A stretch of 15,381 nucleotides of DNA from an uncultured Eubacteriales bacterium (GTDB taxonomy: Bacteria; Bacillota; Clostridia; Oscillospirales; Acutalibacteraceae), in contig CAKTTT010000038.1 in NCBI GenBank assembly GCA_934615635.1, positions 1-15,381 of the forward strand, written 5' to 3'. Position numbers and translations under genes: made by a program. The notes below the pieces were generated by a model. That model was not told the origin of the DNA. It ran no database searches and saw nothing but the letters and a program-made list of their open reading frames with translations. Each line of letters starts with the position of its first letter. Within the stretch, counting starts at the first letter, position 1. This document shows positions 5,502-12,886 of the stretch, one piece after another.

Positions 5502-6737
5502 TTACTGGCTGTCGGATTCTTTCTCTTCCTCAGCCAAAGGAGGCGGGCAGTCACCGGAGGAGGGGCAGGCTGCGGGGGGCGGAGCACTCTGCGCGGCGGC
5601 GAGCCTTTTGGCGGCCAGGCGGCGGTTGACGCTGCTTCGCAGCAGAGTATACAGCACACTGCACAGGGGGATGAAAACCAGCATACCCACCAGCCCCATG
5701 GTGCTGCCGCCCAGAGTGACGGCCACCAGCACCCATATGGAAGGCAACCCTACGGAGTTTCCCACCACATGAGGATAGATCAAATTGCCCTCGATCTGCT
5801 GGAGGACCTGGAACAGAATGAGGAACCAAAGGGCTTTAACCGGATCCACCGTCAGGATGACCAGCGCGCCGGTTAGCCAGCCAATGATGGCGCCGAACAC
5901 CGGAATGAGCGCGGTGAAGGTGGTGAGGACGCTGATCATTAGGGCGTAAGGGAATCGCAGCAGGGTCATGACGACGAAAAACATGAAGCCCAGGATGCAG
6001 GCCTCCAAGCATTGACCGGAGAGAAAGCTGGAGAAGGTTTTGCCGGACAGGGAGCCGATTTCCAACAGCCGGGTGGTGCGGCGCTCCGGCAGATAGGCGT
6101 ACATCAGCTTTTTGATTTGAGCGCCCAGCTTCTCCTTCTGCATCAGCACATAGATGGCGAAAACAAAGCCGAGACAGAAATTCACCACGCCGGACACCAC
6201 AGAGGAGGCGGCGTTTACGGTGCTGTTGAGCATATTGCCCGCGCTGTCCCGCAGAAAATCGGTGAGCTTGACGGCGATGGCGCTCCAGTCGATTTCCAAT
6301 TGACCCAGCCAGTCGGTCAGCTCAGGATACCGGACGACCAGGTCGTTGATCCATTGCTGAAGCTGGAGGAAAAAGGAGGGGATACGGTTGGCAAGGGAGA
6401 TCAGGGTATCCGCCAGCTCCGGGATCACTAGGAACATCACCACCGCGATCACACCCAAGACCACCAGAAGGGTCACGGCCAAGCTGACCGGACGGCGAAG
6501 CCGCTCCTTCAGGCTGCGCGGCTCGCCGGGCCGGCGGAAGAGCAGCTTTTCGAAAAAGCGGAGGGGGACGTTGAGGATAAAAGCGATGCACAGGCCGATG
6601 AGGAACGGGGAAAACAGGACAAATAAATAGCGGATGAAGGCCAGCACCGGCTGGAGATGGTTCAGCCCCAAATATAACAGGATACCGAAGGTGATCAGAA
6701 AGAGCAGTTTTTTCATATTGCCGGAGGTCAGCTTCAC
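5502..6737 (-). CDS. AI-2E family (UPF0118) polytopic membrane protein
   Basis: The 411-residue protein has the layout of the AI-2E/PerM/YtvI family: a pair of N-terminal helices (about 9-52), a third near 84-105, an extracytoplasmic helical region (RIPSFFLQLQQWIND), a helix near 183-203, then the family's conserved C-terminal block of helices with ALIPVFGAIIG and LIYPHVVGNSVGLPSIWVL. Members are transporters or exporters; despite the name, most do not move autoinducer-2, and in Bacillus some (YtvI) are linked to sporulation. The ~40-residue tail (Pro/Ala/Glu-rich) would be cytosolic. The start is the GTG at 6737, with AAAGGGGTG upstream; the ATG seven codons later has no ribosome binding site. 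A consensus promoter lies ~50 bases upstream, and the stop overlaps a possible upstream start of the Nudix frame. Confidence 0.9.
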   Translation of the reverse strand: MKLTSGNMKKLLFLITFGILLYLGLNHLQPVLAFIRYLFVLFSPFLIGLCIAFILNVPLRFFEKLLFRRPGEPRSLKERLRRPVSLAVTLLVVLGVIAVVMFLVIPELADTLISLANRIPSFFLQLQQWINDLVVRYPELTDWLGQLEIDWSAIAVKLTDFLRDSAGNMLNSTVNAASSVVSGVVNFCLGFVFAIYVLMQKEKLGAQIKKLMYAYLPERRTTRLLEIGSLSGKTFSSFLSGQCLEACILGFMFFVVMTLLRFPYALMISVLTTFTALIPVFGAIIGWLTGALVILTVDPVKALWFLILFQVLQQIEGNLIYPHVVGNSVGLPSIWVLVAVTLGGSTMGLVGMLVFIPLCSVLYTLLRSSVNRRLAAKRLAAAQSAPPPAACPSSGDCPPPLAEEEKESDSQ

Positions 6738-6787
6738 AACGGAACACCCCTTTTTTGATAAGACGGCCGAAGAAGGCGGCTGTCCTT

Positions 6788-6816
6788 ATCATAGCATGTC
6801 CGGCGGTCCGTTACAA
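6788..6816 (-). promoter_or_regulatory. Sigma-A promoter of the AI-2E-Nudix transcript
   Basis: On the minus strand TTGTAA (6816-6811), a 17-bp spacer and TATGAT (6793-6788) preceded by TG one base upstream. It points at the GTG start at 6737. Confidence 0.75.
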
Positions 6817-6849
6817 TCCAAACCCGGATAAAATTAGGCGGAGGCGCAC

Positions 6850-6902
6850 AAAAAATGAGGAGCGGCCGGATAGATTGGTCCCGTTGCTTATGTACCCCGG
6901 CC
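6850..6902 (-). terminator. Weak intrinsic terminator candidate
   Basis: On the minus strand GGCCGG (6902-6897) pairs with CCGGCC (6869-6864) across a long loop, and TTTTTT follows at 6855-6850, eight bases after the stem. It sits right after the stop of the small gene at 6904. Confidence 0.35.
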
Positions 6903-6903
6903 G

Positions 6904-7170
6904 TCAGGACCGGGAGGAGGGAGCGGAGGGCTTTTTCTTTCCGGGAATGCCGGGCTCCCCGGAGTTGGCGGAATTCCCTGTCTGGGTGTTGCGGGACAGG
7001 GGAATGTCGTAAATCTCGCCGTAGGATTCGACCTGGGCGGCGGAATCGGGAGCGGCGGGGATCAAGCCGGTGCAATCCGTGGTGGAAGCGACGGAGAACA
7101 CGTCCTCGAACAGCTCCCGGTTGTCCTGAGCATCGTAGGGACGGGGAGGCTTCATATTTTTATCCTGCAT
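6904..7170 (-). CDS. Small conserved-looking protein of unknown function
   Basis: This 88-residue acidic, soluble protein starts at an ATG preceded by AAAGGCAGG eight bases upstream. The first ~60 residues look like a genuine protein (EDVFSVASTTDCTGLIPAAP, then ESYGEIYDIPLSRN); the last ~25 are a low-complexity Gly/Pro/Lys/Ser tail. It resembles short uncharacterised Clostridia proteins with a DCTGL-(I/M)-P stretch, but I cannot name a family. It lies 118 bp after a YccF-type gene with no clear terminator between them, so they may be co-transcribed. Confidence 0.65.
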   Translation of the reverse strand: MQDKNMKPPRPYDAQDNRELFEDVFSVASTTDCTGLIPAAPDSAAQVESYGEIYDIPLSRNTQTGNSANSGEPGIPGKKKPSAPSSRS

Positions 7171-7288
7171 GGGTTCGGCCTGCCTTTCTCAAATATTCGG
7201 AAGGACGGAAAGCGGCGCTTGTCCGGGCTTCTGTGGCTAGTGTTTGCAGGCCGGCTCCAGGTATACGGGCGGATTTTAGAGATTTGGC

Positions 7289-7645
7289 TCAAATGTCCGA
7301 GCCGAAGGGCCAGATGGCGAGGCGGGCCAGCTTGAAGCTCTGCAGTCCCAGCGGAATCCCCACGACGGTGACGCAATAGACAGCGCCGACGGCTAGGGAG
7401 GACAGCGCCAGCTCCCAGCCGAACAGGAGAATCCACAGCAGATTCATCAGGCAGGAGCCGGGGCCGCCGAAGCCCTCCACATGCCGTCCGAAGGGGGCGA
7501 AAACAAAACTGGCGATTTTAAAGCATTGTACGCCGAAGGGAATGCCGATGATGGTGATACACAGCACCAGTCCCGTCAACCCCCACAGAATGCCCAGGAT
7601 CAAGCCGCCGAAGATCCACCAAAAGAAATTGCCGACCCATCTCAT
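7289..7645 (-). CDS. YccF domain-containing membrane protein
   Basis: The 118-residue protein has two copies of the YccF (DUF307) half: each has a membrane helix followed by a (V/I)-x-GIP-x-G-x-Q-x-FK(I/L)A motif (ITIIGIPFGVQCFKIASFVFAPFG, near 30-53, and VTVVGIPLGLQSFKLARLAIWPFG, near 92-115). There are about four hydrophobic segments, so it is an integral inner-membrane protein; the biochemical role of the family is unknown. The start has GGAGG seven bases upstream. Its promoter lies in or beside repeat copy B, immediately upstream, but I could not place convincing -35/-10 boxes. Confidence 0.9.
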   Translation of the reverse strand: MRWVGNFFWWIFGGLILGILWGLTGLVLCITIIGIPFGVQCFKIASFVFAPFGRHVEGFGGPGSCLMNLLWILLFGWELALSSLAVGAVYCVTVVGIPLGLQSFKLARLAIWPFGSDI

Positions 7646-7667
7646 GCTGAAACCTCCATTGTATAGG

Positions 7668-7785
7668 ATGGTATACTATAGAAAACCCGATGGGTTTTCT
7701 AAACAAAAATGCTGTCGCTGCGAGGCAGCTCCCGGTGCTGGCGCACCAACGCATTTTTGCAGTCTCTGCGTATCTTCATGGTATA
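7668..7785 (+). repeat. Structured dispersed repeat, copy B (~118 bp)
   Basis: This is the inverted partner of 2177-2294. It starts and ends with an exact 8-bp direct repeat, ATGGTATA (7668-7675 and 7778-7785), which may be a target-site duplication or part of the element. GAAAACCC/GGGTTTTC (7681-7699) forms the first hairpin, then CAAAAATGC (7704-7712) pairs with GCATTTTTG (7751-7759) around an inner GCTGC-GAG-GCAGC hairpin. Like copy A it sits in the spacer between divergent genes (YccF and YjbQ), oriented so that the hairpin end is next to the minus-strand gene here. TGGTATACT at its left end is an extended -10-like sequence. Confidence 0.8.
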
Positions 7786-7897
7786 ACGAACGTATTCGCA
7801 AAAGATAGTGGATAGTATAAAAGAGAAAACGAAAAATGAGAGGGAGAAAAAAAGAAAGATTTCTGAAATTTAGTCAAAAAAGAGAAGAAGGCGGCCG

Positions 7898-7925
7898 TTG
7901 ACGGACGGAAAAACGGCGGTATAAT
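7898..7925 (+). promoter_or_regulatory. Sigma-A promoter of the yjbQ-isomerase pair
   Basis: TTGACG (7898-7903), a 16-bp spacer and TATAAT (7920-7925). Transcription would begin near 7932, which makes the ATG at 7934 leaderless and favours the ATG at 7958. Confidence 0.85.
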
Positions 7926-7957
7926 AAAAAGAGATGAAAGGAAAGGAATGGCCGGAG

Positions 7958-8374
7958 ATGAAATCCTATCGAAAGGAATTGCGGTTCCATCTGCCGACGA
8001 GGCGGGGGATCGTCAATATCACCCCTCAGGTGGAGGAGGCTTTGAAGGAAAGCGGTATACGGGAGGGCCTGGTGCTGGTGAACGCCATGAATATCACGGC
8101 CAGCGTATTTATCAACGACGACGAAAGCGGCCTGCACCACGATTATGAGGTATGGCTGGAGAAGCTGGCGCCGGAAAAGCCCTATGAGCAATACTGTCAC
8201 AACGGCTATGAGGACAACGCGGACGCCCATTTGAAGCGCACGGTGATGGGCCGGGAGGTTGTTGTGGCGGTCACCGGAGGGCGGCTGGATTTCGGTACCT
8301 GGGAGCAGATTTTTTATTTTGAATTCGACGGGAAACGGGACAAGCACGCTTTAATCAAAATCATTGGAGAATAA
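7958..8374 (+). CDS. YjbQ/UPF0047 family protein (secondary thiamine-phosphate synthase type)
   Basis: The 138-residue protein is full length for the YjbQ family. Conserved blocks are GIVNITPQVEEALKESGI (17-34), VNAMNITASVFINDDESGL (41-59), YCHNGYEDNADAHLKRTVMG (79-98, with the metal-site His/Asp residues) and GRLDFGTWEQIFYFEFDG (108-125). Some members complement thiamine-phosphate synthase deficiency weakly, hence the name; the true reaction is uncertain. The start at 7958 follows AAAGGA and GGAG; an in-frame ATG at 7934 is only ~2 bases past the predicted transcription start. The stop codon is two bases before the next gene, so the two are translationally linked. Confidence 0.92.
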   Translation: MKSYRKELRFHLPTRRGIVNITPQVEEALKESGIREGLVLVNAMNITASVFINDDESGLHHDYEVWLEKLAPEKPYEQYCHNGYEDNADAHLKRTVMGREVVVAVTGGRLDFGTWEQIFYFEFDGKRDKHALIKIIGE

Positions 8375-8376
8375 CT

Positions 8377-9195
8377 ATGACGATTGGCGCTTCGACATCA
8401 AATTTATACCCTGCGTTGACGGAGGAAGCACTGGACAGACTGCTGAAGCTGGGGTTCCGGGAGCTGGAGGTGTTCGTCAACACCGAATCCGAGCTGGATC
8501 CCGCCTTCATCGCCATGCTGCGGGAAAAGGCGGAGGGGTGCGGCGCCCGCATCCTCGCGGTGCATCCGTACGTCTCCGGAACCGAGCCGTATCTGCTTTT
8601 TTCCCAATACGAACGCCGGCTGCGGGATGGTATGCGCATTTACGAGAGGATTTTCGCCGCCGCCAGGGAGCTGGGAGCCGGTCTGGTGGTGATGCACGGG
8701 GACAAGCTGGGCGGCGTATTGTCCGTGGAGGAATCGGTCGCCCGGTTTGAGAGGCTGTTTGATCTGGGGCGGGACCTCGGCGTGACCCTTGCACAGGAAA
8801 ATGTTTACCGGTTTCGTTCGTCGGATGTCGACTATATTCGCGCCATGCGCGCGCAGCTTGGCGAAAAAGCGCATTTTGTGCTGGATGTGAAGCAGGCCCG
8901 TCGCTGTGGTCTGGAGCCGGAGAGGGTGATCGACGCCATGGGCGACCGCATTGCCCATGTGCATATCAGCGACCGGGACGACCACCGGGATTGTTTGGTG
9001 CCCGGCCGGGGAACCCGGGATTTTCCCGCTCTCATCCGGCATTTGCAGGCCGCAGGTTTCAACGGCTGCCTCATGATGGAGCTATATCGCACCAATTTCG
9101 GGGAGCCGGAGGAGCTGCTGGAGGGATGTCAGGTTCTGGAGGAGGCCCTTCGCTCTGCGGGTGAGGCGGACGGCCGCTTGTCGAAAAACTGCTGA
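8377..9195 (+). CDS. Sugar phosphate isomerase/epimerase, TIM barrel (AP endonuclease 2 family)
   Basis: The 272-residue protein is a xylose isomerase-like TIM barrel (PF01261 type). Candidate divalent-metal ligands appear at the ends of the strands in the expected order: H107 (VVMHGDK), E141 (LAQEN), D170 (FVLDVKQA), H196 (AHVHISD) and E235 (LMMELYR). H63 (AVHPY) lies on an earlier strand. Such enzymes isomerise or epimerise free or phosphorylated sugars, and some act on inositols; the substrate is not evident. It starts two bases after the yjbQ stop, with GGAG in the end of yjbQ as its ribosome binding site, so both are one operon. The last ~10 residues (GRLSKNC) are likely disordered. No strong terminator follows, only a short GGGGA/TCCCC hairpin. 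Confidence 0.88.
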   Translation: MTIGASTSNLYPALTEEALDRLLKLGFRELEVFVNTESELDPAFIAMLREKAEGCGARILAVHPYVSGTEPYLLFSQYERRLRDGMRIYERIFAAARELGAGLVVMHGDKLGGVLSVEESVARFERLFDLGRDLGVTLAQENVYRFRSSDVDYIRAMRAQLGEKAHFVLDVKQARRCGLEPERVIDAMGDRIAHVHISDRDDHRDCLVPGRGTRDFPALIRHLQAAGFNGCLMMELYRTNFGEPEELLEGCQVLEEALRSAGEADGRLSKNC

Positions 9196-9247
9196 AAAAA
9201 GGGGATTTCCCCGCGGATTCTGTCGAACGAAAGTGGCCTCCGCACCC

Positions 9248-9277
9248 TTGACTTTCTGCCTGTAAAGGGAGTATGAT
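9248..9277 (+). promoter_or_regulatory. Sigma-A promoter upstream of the small DUF gene
   Basis: TTGACT (9248-9253), an 18-bp spacer and TATGAT (9272-9277). Confidence 0.65.
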
Positions 9278-9311
9278 TTTGCCAAAATCACCGGTAGGGG
9301 GATGGCGGCAT

Positions 9312-9569
9312 ATGACAAGATGTGCAAACGATTGCGGAATGATTGGGGACAGTCGGGTGTTCGACTGCGTATATCTGGATGAGGACACAGGGCGGGAGGT
9401 GCCTTCCTACGGCGTACAGCTATCCTATGAGGACGGACAGCTTCTGTCCTTCCCGGATGTGTCGCTGAAACGGGAGGAGGCCCTGGGATTGGCCGCTTTG
9501 CTCAGGGGCCGGGATGTAGCGCCGGACATCCTGCCGGATATCGTGCGGGATTATGTGGAAGGGCTGTAA
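9312..9569 (+). CDS. Small DUF6514-like protein
   Basis: The 85-residue acidic protein starts at the ATG at 9312 (AGGGGG 11 bases upstream; an in-frame ATG at 9273 overlaps the -10 box and is rejected). It reads as a YLDEDTGREVPSYGVQL strand pair, an SFPDVSLKREEALGLAALL helix and a VAPDILPDIVRDYVEGL ending. That ending matches what I recall of DUF6514 proteins of Clostridia, but this is from memory of the pattern, not a search. Function is unknown. It precedes nrdR by 87 bases, each with its own promoter. Confidence 0.75.
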   Translation: MTRCANDCGMIGDSRVFDCVYLDEDTGREVPSYGVQLSYEDGQLLSFPDVSLKREEALGLAALLRGRDVAPDILPDIVRDYVEGL

Positions 9570-9588
9570 AGAAGCTGTAAAATATTTC

Positions 9589-9618
9589 TTGCACTTCGGT
9601 CGCAAAATGTGGTATACT
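9589..9618 (+). promoter_or_regulatory. Sigma-A promoter of nrdR
   Basis: TTGCAC (9589-9594), an 18-bp spacer and TATACT (9613-9618) with an upstream TG (extended -10). I see no clear NrdR box here. Confidence 0.65.
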
Positions 9619-9656
9619 TTCTGTAATATACCGGAACTTATTTTGGGGTGATGGTT

Positions 9657-10121
9657 ATGAAGTGTCCATTTTGCGGATATATCGAGAGCAAGGTCATCGA
9701 TTCTCGCCCCACGGACGAGGGAAGCCGTATCCGGCGCCGGCGGGAGTGCTTGAGCTGTCAAAAACGCTTCACCACATATGAGATCATCGAAAGCGTTCCC
9801 ATCGTGGTGGTGAAAAAGGATCGTTCCCGGGAGGCTTTCGACCGGAACAAGCTGCTCAACGGTATGCTGCGCGCCTGCCAGAAGCGGCCGGTATCCATCG
9901 AGACGCTGGAGGCCGCGGTGGACGATATCGAAGCCCAGATTCAGAATTCGCTGGATCGGGAGGTTCCTGCCTCCCGGATCGGTGAATATGCGATGAAAAA
10001 GCTCAAGGACATCGATGAGGTGGCCTATGTCCGGTTTGCTTCCGTTTACCGCCAGTTCAAGGATATCAACAGCTTTCATGAGGAGATCAACCGGCTGCTG
10101 GACGAGGATGATAAAAAATGA
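9657..10121 (+). CDS. nrdR: Transcriptional repressor NrdR
   Basis: The 154-residue protein is a full-length NrdR. The N-terminal zinc ribbon uses C3/C6 (MKCPFCG) and C31/C34 (ECLSC), with the DNA-contacting SRIRRRR stretch (23-29) between them and KRFTTYE after. Residues about 46-136 are the ATP-cone domain, which senses ATP and dATP (VKKDRSREAFDRNKLLNGMLRAC... DIDEVAYVRFASVYR). NrdR represses ribonucleotide reductase operons by binding paired NrdR boxes. The start at 9657 has GGGGTGAT ahead of it at good spacing; an in-frame GTG three codons earlier is less likely. A 14-bp-stem terminator follows. Confidence 0.97.
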   Translation: MKCPFCGYIESKVIDSRPTDEGSRIRRRRECLSCQKRFTTYEIIESVPIVVVKKDRSREAFDRNKLLNGMLRACQKRPVSIETLEAAVDDIEAQIQNSLDREVPASRIGEYAMKKLKDIDEVAYVRFASVYRQFKDINSFHEEINRLLDEDDKK

Positions 10122-10160
10122 TTCCCAGCCCCATCGGTGAAAAATAGAAGGAAACCGTTC

Positions 10161-10196
10161 AGAACCCGGCGGACAACCAGTCCGCCGGGTTCTTTT
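10161..10196 (+). terminator. Intrinsic terminator of nrdR
   Basis: AGAACCCGGCGGAC (10161-10174) pairs without mismatch with GTCCGCCGGGTTCT (10180-10193) around AACCA, followed by TTT. Confidence 0.93.
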
Positions 10197-10472
10197 GCCA
10201 TGGCCGGGAAGCGGAAGCGTGATAGACGCGATAGAGCGGATTAAGATGGCGGAGAGGAAGCGGTGTGCCGGAAGGGGCGGTTTGGGGGGTCGGCGTGACC
10301 GGCAGGCTGCTCCCGGCGCGGGGGGAGGAGACGAATGATCAGCGCCCTCTCCTTTTCCATGCTTTTTTACCACTGGAACGCATGGAATCCTGTTCCAGAA
10401 GTTCCGGTTCCTCCGGCTGGAGAGAGCCCGTCCGCGGATTGGGCGTACAAGCCCAAAATTCCGGGAAAAACG
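10197..10472. other. Non-coding spacer between nrdR and dpaA
   Basis: I find no convincing gene; the open frames across it have no ribosome binding site and no recognisable product. Its only functional content I can support is the sporulation promoter at its downstream end. Confidence 0.5.
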
Positions 10473-10501
10473 CACACAAACCGGGACGGATTCATAGGAT
10501 A
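10473..10501 (+). promoter_or_regulatory. Sigma-K-like mother-cell sporulation promoter of dpaAB
   Basis: CACA (10473-10476) and CATAGGATA (10493-10501) fit the Bacillus sigma-K consensus (mACm, 16 bases, CATAnnnTA) exactly. It lies 30 bases upstream of the dpaA start, and B. subtilis spoVF is itself sigma-K dependent. No sigma-A promoter is visible here. Confidence 0.7.
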
Positions 10502-10531
10502 TAGCAAGATTATCCTCTGGAGGTTATACGC

Positions 10532-11404
10532 ATGAACAACATAGAGACGTTCGCCGTTATCGGCGGCGATCTGCGGTCGGCTTATCTGGCGGGACAACTG
10601 GCCGTGGATGGCTATAAAGTGATTACATCCGGCTTTGACAGTACGGATCTCCCGCCCTGCGTGACCGGCTGCACCAACCCCGCTCAAGCCGTTTCCCTAG
10701 CGGATTGCGTGATTCTGCCCCTGCCGGTCACCACCGACGGCTCCACCATCAACGCTCCCTTTTCCCGGGTGCGGATCACCCTGGATCAGGTGCTCAACGC
10801 CCTGCACCCGGACCAGCTTTTGGTGGGCGGACAGGTTTCGGAGCTGATGCACAAGGAAGTGGAGAGCCGGGGGATGCGCATCCACGATTATTTCGAGAGG
10901 GAGGAACTGATGGTCCAGAATGCCGTGCCCACCTCCGAAGGCGCGATCCAACTGGCCATGGAGGAGCTGCCGGTCACCATCAGCGGCGCGCAGTGCCTGA
11001 TAACCGGATACGGCCGGATCGGCCGGGTGCTTTCCCGGCTGCTGATCGCCCTGGGGGCCCATGTGACGGTGGCGGCCCGCAAGTTTGCCGATCTCTCCTG
11101 GGCGGAAGCGCAGGGCTGCGCCTCCATCGAGCTGCACCAACTGGCCAATGCGGGGGATTTCGACGTGATCTTCAACACGGTTCCCACCCTGCTGTTCGAC
11201 CGGGCGGTGCTGGCGGGACTGAACCGGAACACCCTGCTGATCGATCTGGCCTCCCGGCCCGGGGGCGTGGATTTCAACACGGCGGCGGAGATGCAGATCA
11301 AAACCATCTGGGCCCTGTCTCTGCCGGGACGCGTCGCTCCCAAGAGCGCCGGAGCCATTATCAAGAATACCATTTTGAATATGATCAAGGAGGGTGTCCA
11401 ATGA
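10532..11404 (+). CDS. dpaA: Dipicolinate synthase subunit A
   Basis: The 290-residue protein matches SpoVFA/DpaA across its length. The N-terminal DpaA domain begins FAVIGGDLRSAYLAGQL (7-23); the second half is a dehydrogenase-like Rossmann fold with the nucleotide loop GYGRIG (159-164) and the AARKFADLSWA region after it. A LASRPGGVDF stretch and a PGRVAPKSAG segment near the end are also typical. With DpaB it converts the lysine-pathway intermediate 4-hydroxy-tetrahydrodipicolinate to dipicolinic acid in the mother cell during sporulation; the product is stored with calcium in the spore core. The start has GGAGG eight bases upstream, behind a sigma-K-like promoter. Its stop overlaps the dpaB start (ATGA). 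Confidence 0.96.
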   Translation: MNNIETFAVIGGDLRSAYLAGQLAVDGYKVITSGFDSTDLPPCVTGCTNPAQAVSLADCVILPLPVTTDGSTINAPFSRVRITLDQVLNALHPDQLLVGGQVSELMHKEVESRGMRIHDYFEREELMVQNAVPTSEGAIQLAMEELPVTISGAQCLITGYGRIGRVLSRLLIALGAHVTVAARKFADLSWAEAQGCASIELHQLANAGDFDVIFNTVPTLLFDRAVLAGLNRNTLLIDLASRPGGVDFNTAAEMQIKTIWALSLPGRVAPKSAGAIIKNTILNMIKEGVQ

Positions 11405-11973
11405 ATGGTCTGCGGATCGGCTTCGCTTTATCCGGCTCCTTCTGCACCTTTGACCGGGTGCTGCAAGAGGTAGAGACGCTTCAAGAAGCGGGGGCGGAGA
11501 TCACGCCCATCATGTCTTTCAACGCGGCGGGATTGGATACGCGTTTCGGCCGGGCGGAGGACTTCAAAAAGCGGTTGCGGGAAATCACCGGGCGGGAGCC
11601 GTTGCTGACGCTGACGGAGGTGGAGCCGGTGGGGCCGAAGGGATTGTTCGACGTGCTGGTGGTGGCCCCCTGCACCGGCACCACCCTGGGACGGCTGGCC
11701 AACGGCATCAGCGATACGCCGGTGACGCTGGCGGTAAAAAGCCATCTGCGCCGCAGCCGGCCCGTGATTCTGGCGGTTTCCACCAACGACGCTCTGGGCG
11801 CCTCCATGCGGAGCATAGCCCTGCTGAAAAACACCAAGAGCATCTATTTCGTGCCCATGAGCCAGGACGATCCCCTGAACAAGCCCAACTCCCTGGTAGC
11901 GGATTTTGAGAGAATTCCGGACGCCATCATCGCTGCCCAGGCGGGCACCCAGCTCCAGCCCCTCTTTTTATAG
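11401..11973 (+). CDS. dpaB: Dipicolinate synthase subunit B (flavoprotein)
   Basis: The 190-residue protein is a flavoprotein-fold subunit (SpoVFB/DpaB): IGFALSGSFCTF (6-17) is the flavin phosphate loop, and VVAPCTGTTLGRLANGISDTPVTLAVKSHLR matches the family's conserved core. DpaA and DpaB together make dipicolinate. The ATG overlaps the dpaA stop by four bases (ATGA), with AAGGAGG seven bases upstream, so translation is coupled. The frame stays open upstream all through dpaA, but that is a by-product of GC-rich codons. An AT-rich stretch and the rpiB promoter follow immediately. Confidence 0.96.
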   Translation: MNGLRIGFALSGSFCTFDRVLQEVETLQEAGAEITPIMSFNAAGLDTRFGRAEDFKKRLREITGREPLLTLTEVEPVGPKGLFDVLVVAPCTGTTLGRLANGISDTPVTLAVKSHLRRSRPVILAVSTNDALGASMRSIALLKNTKSIYFVPMSQDDPLNKPNSLVADFERIPDAIIAAQAGTQLQPLFL

Positions 11974-11990
11974 GATTATCCCTTTCGATA

Positions 11991-12019
11991 TTGCGTGGGG
12001 TAACGGGGTATGCTATACT
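11991..12019 (+). promoter_or_regulatory. Sigma-A promoter of rpiB
   Basis: TTGCGT (11991-11996), a 17-bp spacer and TATACT (12014-12019) preceded by TG one base upstream, 53 bases before the rpiB start codon. Confidence 0.7.
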
Positions 12020-12072
12020 GAAAGCAACAAATCCCCCGACTTGGGGCGGGAATGGAATTGGGAGGAATCGGA

Positions 12073-12522
12073 ATGATAGCGTTGGCCTGCGACCATACGG
12101 CGCTGGAAATGAAGCGGGAGATTATCGGCCTGCTGGATGAGATGAAGCTGGAATACAAGGATTTTGGGACCTTTGAGGCGTGTAGCTGCGATTATCCCCT
12201 TTACGGCTATAAGGCGGCTAAAGCGGTAGCCGACGGCGAATGCGACCGGGGCATTGTCATCTGCGGCACGGGGGTGGGGATTTCCCTGGCGGCCAACAAG
12301 GTCAAGGGGATCCGCTGCGTGGTGTGCAGTGAGCCGTACTCCGCGCAGATGTCCCGGCTGCACAACAACGCCAATATGCTGGCGTTCGGCGCCCGGGTGA
12401 TCGGCCCGGAGCTGGCGAAGATGATCGCCAGGGTATGGTTGGAGACCCCCTTCGAGGGGGGCCGGCATCAGCGGCGGGTGGATCTGATCACCCGGATTGA
12501 AAAGGGCGACATATTGGATTAA
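12073..12522 (+). CDS. rpiB: Ribose-5-phosphate isomerase B
   Basis: The 149-residue protein is a typical RpiB/LacAB enzyme: IALACDHTALEMK (2-14), the catalytic Cys64 in ICGTGVGISLAANK (63-76), the H97 of RLHNNANMLAFGARVIG, and a phosphate-binding RHQRRVDLI near the C-terminus. It interconverts ribose 5-phosphate and ribulose 5-phosphate in the non-oxidative pentose phosphate pathway; some relatives act on allose 6-phosphate. The start at 12073 is fixed by GGGAGG seven bases upstream; an in-frame ATG at 12052 lacks a site. It has its own promoter and terminator and so is a single-gene unit. Confidence 0.95.
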   Translation: MIALACDHTALEMKREIIGLLDEMKLEYKDFGTFEACSCDYPLYGYKAAKAVADGECDRGIVICGTGVGISLAANKVKGIRCVVCSEPYSAQMSRLHNNANMLAFGARVIGPELAKMIARVWLETPFEGGRHQRRVDLITRIEKGDILD

Positions 12523-12538
12523 AGCGGTTGTAAGCGGG

Positions 12539-12567
12539 GGACCGGGCGGAAAGCCCGGTCCTTTTTT
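12539..12567 (+). terminator. Intrinsic terminator of rpiB
   Basis: GGACCGGGC (12539-12547) pairs with GCCCGGTCC (12553-12561) around GGAAA, followed by TTTTTT. Confidence 0.93.
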
Positions 12568-12709
12568 GGTGGAAGCGGCCGTTCGGAAGGCGGCCTCCGG
12601 AAAGGCGCAGGTCGAAAAGGGGAACATGAAAGGCACAGGAGCGGAATGGCGAGGCCACTTTTTTAAGAATCCGGCCATGGTACGATCCTGACACGGAAGA
12701 GGAGGGGGG

Positions 12710-12886
12710 ATGACGCTGGGAATGCGGAATCTTGCCAAGCTGTCGGCGGCGCTGTCCAACGGTTCGCTGTGGGCTTGCGTATTGTTTCGCGGCTTGGGCA
12801 GGGCGGCCCTTCCCGGCTCCATCCGTATGCTTCTGTTGTCACCGACGGCGGGTATCCTTCAAACGTTGGGGGTTCTGCGGAGGTGA
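12710..12886 (+). CDS. Possible 58-residue basic small protein
   Basis: An ATG four bases after AGGAGG opens 58 codons. The product is basic and moderately hydrophobic (MRNLAKLSAALSNG..., then IRMLLLSPTAGILQTLGVLRR). I do not recognise it and no promoter is clear. A chance frame in GC-rich DNA is as likely as a gene. Confidence 0.25.
   Translation: MTLGMRNLAKLSAALSNGSLWACVLFRGLGRAALPGSIRMLLLSPTAGILQTLGVLRR

Noticed and set aside
7542..7808. Plus-strand frame crossing repeat copy B, with Cys-rich product
   Set aside because: The matching sequence in copy A is not open in the same frame, so the apparent peptide comes from a structural repeat, not a gene.
10705..11400. Long open frame running through dpaA in the dpaB frame
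   Set aside because: It overlaps a well-recognised gene, has Arg/Gly/Pro-rich composition typical of a shifted GC-rich frame, and dpaB has its own coupled start.
12013..12822. 269-residue minus-strand frame opposite rpiB
   Set aside because: It is antisense to rpiB and its terminator and resembles no family.
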